NCBI GenBank assembly: GCA_016234975.1
Contig: JACRND010000088.1
Span: 1 to 5,464, forward strand
Source: Nitrosarchaeum sp.
GTDB taxonomy: Archaea > Thermoproteota > Nitrososphaeria > Nitrososphaerales > Nitrosopumilaceae
Direction: 5' to 3'
DNA length: 5,464 bases
Position numbers and translations under genes: made by a program. Of this stretch, positions 4,120 to 5,464 are shown in pieces. The first letter of the stretch is position 1. The number at the start of each line of letters is the position of its first letter. The notes beneath the pieces were generated by a model that worked only from the letters and a program-made list of their open reading frames with translations, ran no database searches and had not been told where the DNA came from.

Positions 4120-5172
4120 TTGACTTTGAAGAGATATGTTGCCACACGATTAATCACAATGTTTGGAGTTTTGATGATCACGCTTCTCATTACAATTGCA
4201 TTAGTAGGATCAAATATGGACAGCATATTAAAACAAGGAGTTGCCTTTCAAGTAAGGACCGAAATTACAGACAATCCTAAAATCGCAGAAAGTTTTTCAT
4301 CTACCGATGAATTCGAGTCATTTATTCAAACTCAAATTGAACAGAGAGTCAAAATTCTAGGATTAGATGAACCATGGTATTCCCCGCAAAGAATTGGATT
4401 GACAATGTATAAAATATTATTCTTAGATTTTGGTCATGCAACATTTCTCACTAGCGATTCAGGATCGTCAGATGTCAAAGAAATAATTTTAGAAAAACTA
4501 CCTAGAACAATCCTGTTATTTACAACTGCAACAATCATAATATCAGTAATAGGTATTTTTCTAGGAGCACTATCAGGAAGCAAAGTTGGATCAATAATTG
4601 ATAGAATAACATCAACTTTTGCAATAATCAGCTCTAGTTTTCCTGTTTGGTGGATTGGAATGTTGATGATATTTTTATTTTCATTTGTATACCAGATTTT
4701 TCCTGCGAGAGCAACGCCGTTAATTCCACCATCGGATCCAGACTATATAGGATCTTTACTATACCATATGACATTGCCTTTGATCACAATTGTAATCATA
4801 GGTTTTGGATCATGGGCATATTTGATTAGAAACTTCATAGTAGGAATAATGCAGGAAGATTTCATAATTGCAAAAAAGACAATGGGGATAAATCAGAAAA
4901 AAATAATCTATACTCATGCTCTAAAAAATGCAGCCCCGCCAATAGTCACCATTCTAGCATTGAGTCTTTCAGGTTCGCTGGGAGGAGCAATAATCACAGA
5001 AGCTGTGTTTGATTGGCCAGGTATGGGCAGACTGTATTTTGAGGCAATTACAGCCATGGATCTTCCCGTAATTATTGGTGCCACATACATTTTGACATTG
5101 TTTTTCCTGATTAGCATATTTGTTGCAGATTTACTGTATGGATATTTTGATCCAAGAGTGAGAACAGGGTAA
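4120..5172 (+). CDS. Oligopeptide/dipeptide-type ABC transporter permease (DppB/OppB family), 350 aa
   Basis: This is one of two membrane subunits of a peptide/nickel-type ABC importer in the cytoplasmic membrane. TM1 lies at about 9-30, preceded by the RYVATRL motif common in this family. An external loop of roughly 90 residues follows, including the conserved LGLDEPWY segment (80-87) and FLDFGHA (101-107). Further membrane helices lie at about 130-151, 167-193, 217-241, 274-292 and 315-340. The EAA loop that docks the ATPase is at 246-275 (EDFIIAKKTMG...HALKNAAPP). The family marks VFDWPGMGRL (296-305) and DLLYGYFDPRVR (337-348) are present. Length and ends match a complete permease. The start is TTG at 4120, chosen because a TATA box sits about 26 nt upstream; TTG at 4126 is an alternative. 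The stop overlaps the next gene's ATG (TAATG). Substrate cannot be told from the permease alone. Confidence 0.95.
   Translation: MTLKRYVATRLITMFGVLMITLLITIALVGSNMDSILKQGVAFQVRTEITDNPKIAESFSSTDEFESFIQTQIEQRVKILGLDEPWYSPQRIGLTMYKILFLDFGHATFLTSDSGSSDVKEIILEKLPRTILLFTTATIIISVIGIFLGALSGSKVGSIIDRITSTFAIISSSFPVWWIGMLMIFLFSFVYQIFPARATPLIPPSDPDYIGSLLYHMTLPLITIVIIGFGSWAYLIRNFIVGIMQEDFIIAKKTMGINQKKIIYTHALKNAAPPIVTILALSLSGSLGGAIITEAVFDWPGMGRLYFEAITAMDLPVIIGATYILTLFFLISIFVADLLYGYFDPRVRTG
5158..5162 (+). promoter_or_regulatory. Shine-Dalgarno site of the second permease gene
   Basis: GTGAG lies inside the end of the first permease gene, 9 nt before the ATG at 5172. With the TAATG overlap it indicates coupled translation of the two permease subunits. 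Confidence 0.5.
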
Positions 5173-5464
5173 TGAGTAGTATTACACCTCAAGAAATCAA
5201 AGAAGAGTTTCTTAAAAGCAAGATAGGCATTGCAGGTATTTCGATTTTATCGATTTTAATTTTTACATCAATTGTGGTAGTTGTTGTAATTCCGGTGGAT
5301 ACTTTTAAAGAATGGAACAATCCAGGAAACTGGATTTCATATCCTAGAGTAGCAATACCGGTATGGGTTAATTTATTTTTAAGTGAAAAAATTCCCGAAC
5401 ACAGAATTTTGAGTACGCCTACTATTAACTATGACATGTCAGAAAGTACATCAATCACATCACA
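5172..5464 (+). CDS. Second ABC permease subunit (DppC/OppC-type), partial N-terminus
   Basis: The ATG overlaps the preceding stop by one base, and 97 residues are visible before the window ends. A short cytoplasmic segment, FLKSKIGIAG (13-22), resembles the N-terminal motif of OppC-type permeases and leads into TM1 at about 19-41. Residues 42-97 are predicted external (VDTFKEWNNPGNWISYPRV...). In ordinary OppC proteins the HPLGTDxLGRD motif would be expected soon after TM1; it is not seen, so this protein probably has an enlarged external domain. The conserved C-terminal transport domain with the EAA loop would lie beyond the window. Assignment rests on the N-terminal motif and on its position directly after a DppB-type gene. 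Confidence 0.8.
   Translation, partial: MSSITPQEIKEEFLKSKIGIAGISILSILIFTSIVVVVVIPVDTFKEWNNPGNWISYPRVAIPVWVNLFLSEKIPEHRILSTPTINYDMSESTSITS

Noticed and set aside
4647..4829. Plus-strand ORF of 60 codons
   Set aside because: It is an alternative frame inside the DppB-type permease, whose own frame has clear family motifs.
4914..5192. Minus-strand ORF of 92 codons
   Set aside because: It is antisense to the conserved C-terminal half of the permease and has no recognisable features.

Overview
The window looks like AT-rich chromosomal DNA of an ammonia-oxidising archaeon (Thaumarchaeota/Nitrososphaerota, most like the marine Nitrosopumilus group). The main pointer is a secreted protein ending in VPEFG, a hydrophobic helix and a basic tail, the thaumarchaeal PEFG-CTERM surface-anchoring signal. 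Archaeal promoter layout supports this: TATA-like boxes lie about 26 nt upstream of start codons (leaderless mRNAs), several starts are GTG or TTG, and GTGAT-type Shine-Dalgarno motifs precede internal operon genes. No tRNA, rRNA, CRISPR array or insertion sequence was seen.

Layout. 1-1010 (-): N-terminal two thirds of an SNF2-family ATPase, cut by the window edge. 1161-1295 (-): a 44-residue Cys/His-rich miniprotein. 1350-2009 (-): a 219-aa protein resembling the PD-(D/E)XK nuclease fold, with Glu where Lys is expected. 2057-2962 (-): the PEFG-CTERM surface protein. 2963-3197: a divergent promoter region with two perfect palindromes. 3198-3365 (+): a small zinc-ribbon protein. 3502-3741 (-): a SWIM zinc-finger protein, preceded at 3759-3906 by a small ORF that is intact except for one extra base in an A6 run. 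3907-4119: promoter region with tandem repeats, direct repeats and palindromes. 4120-5172 (+): oligopeptide-type ABC permease (DppB/OppB), overlapping by one base the start of a DppC/OppC-type permease that runs off the right edge.

How they fit together. The right end is the start of a peptide/nickel-type ABC importer operon; its ATPases and binding protein are not in view. The left and middle parts hold small metal-binding proteins, an SNF2 ATPase and a nuclease-like protein. These could act on nucleic acids, but separate promoters and an interposed surface-protein gene mean the sequence does not show a single defence or repair operon. The best candidates for something undescribed are the 44-aa Cys/His protein, the variant nuclease-like protein, and the frameshifted small gene coupled to the SWIM protein.
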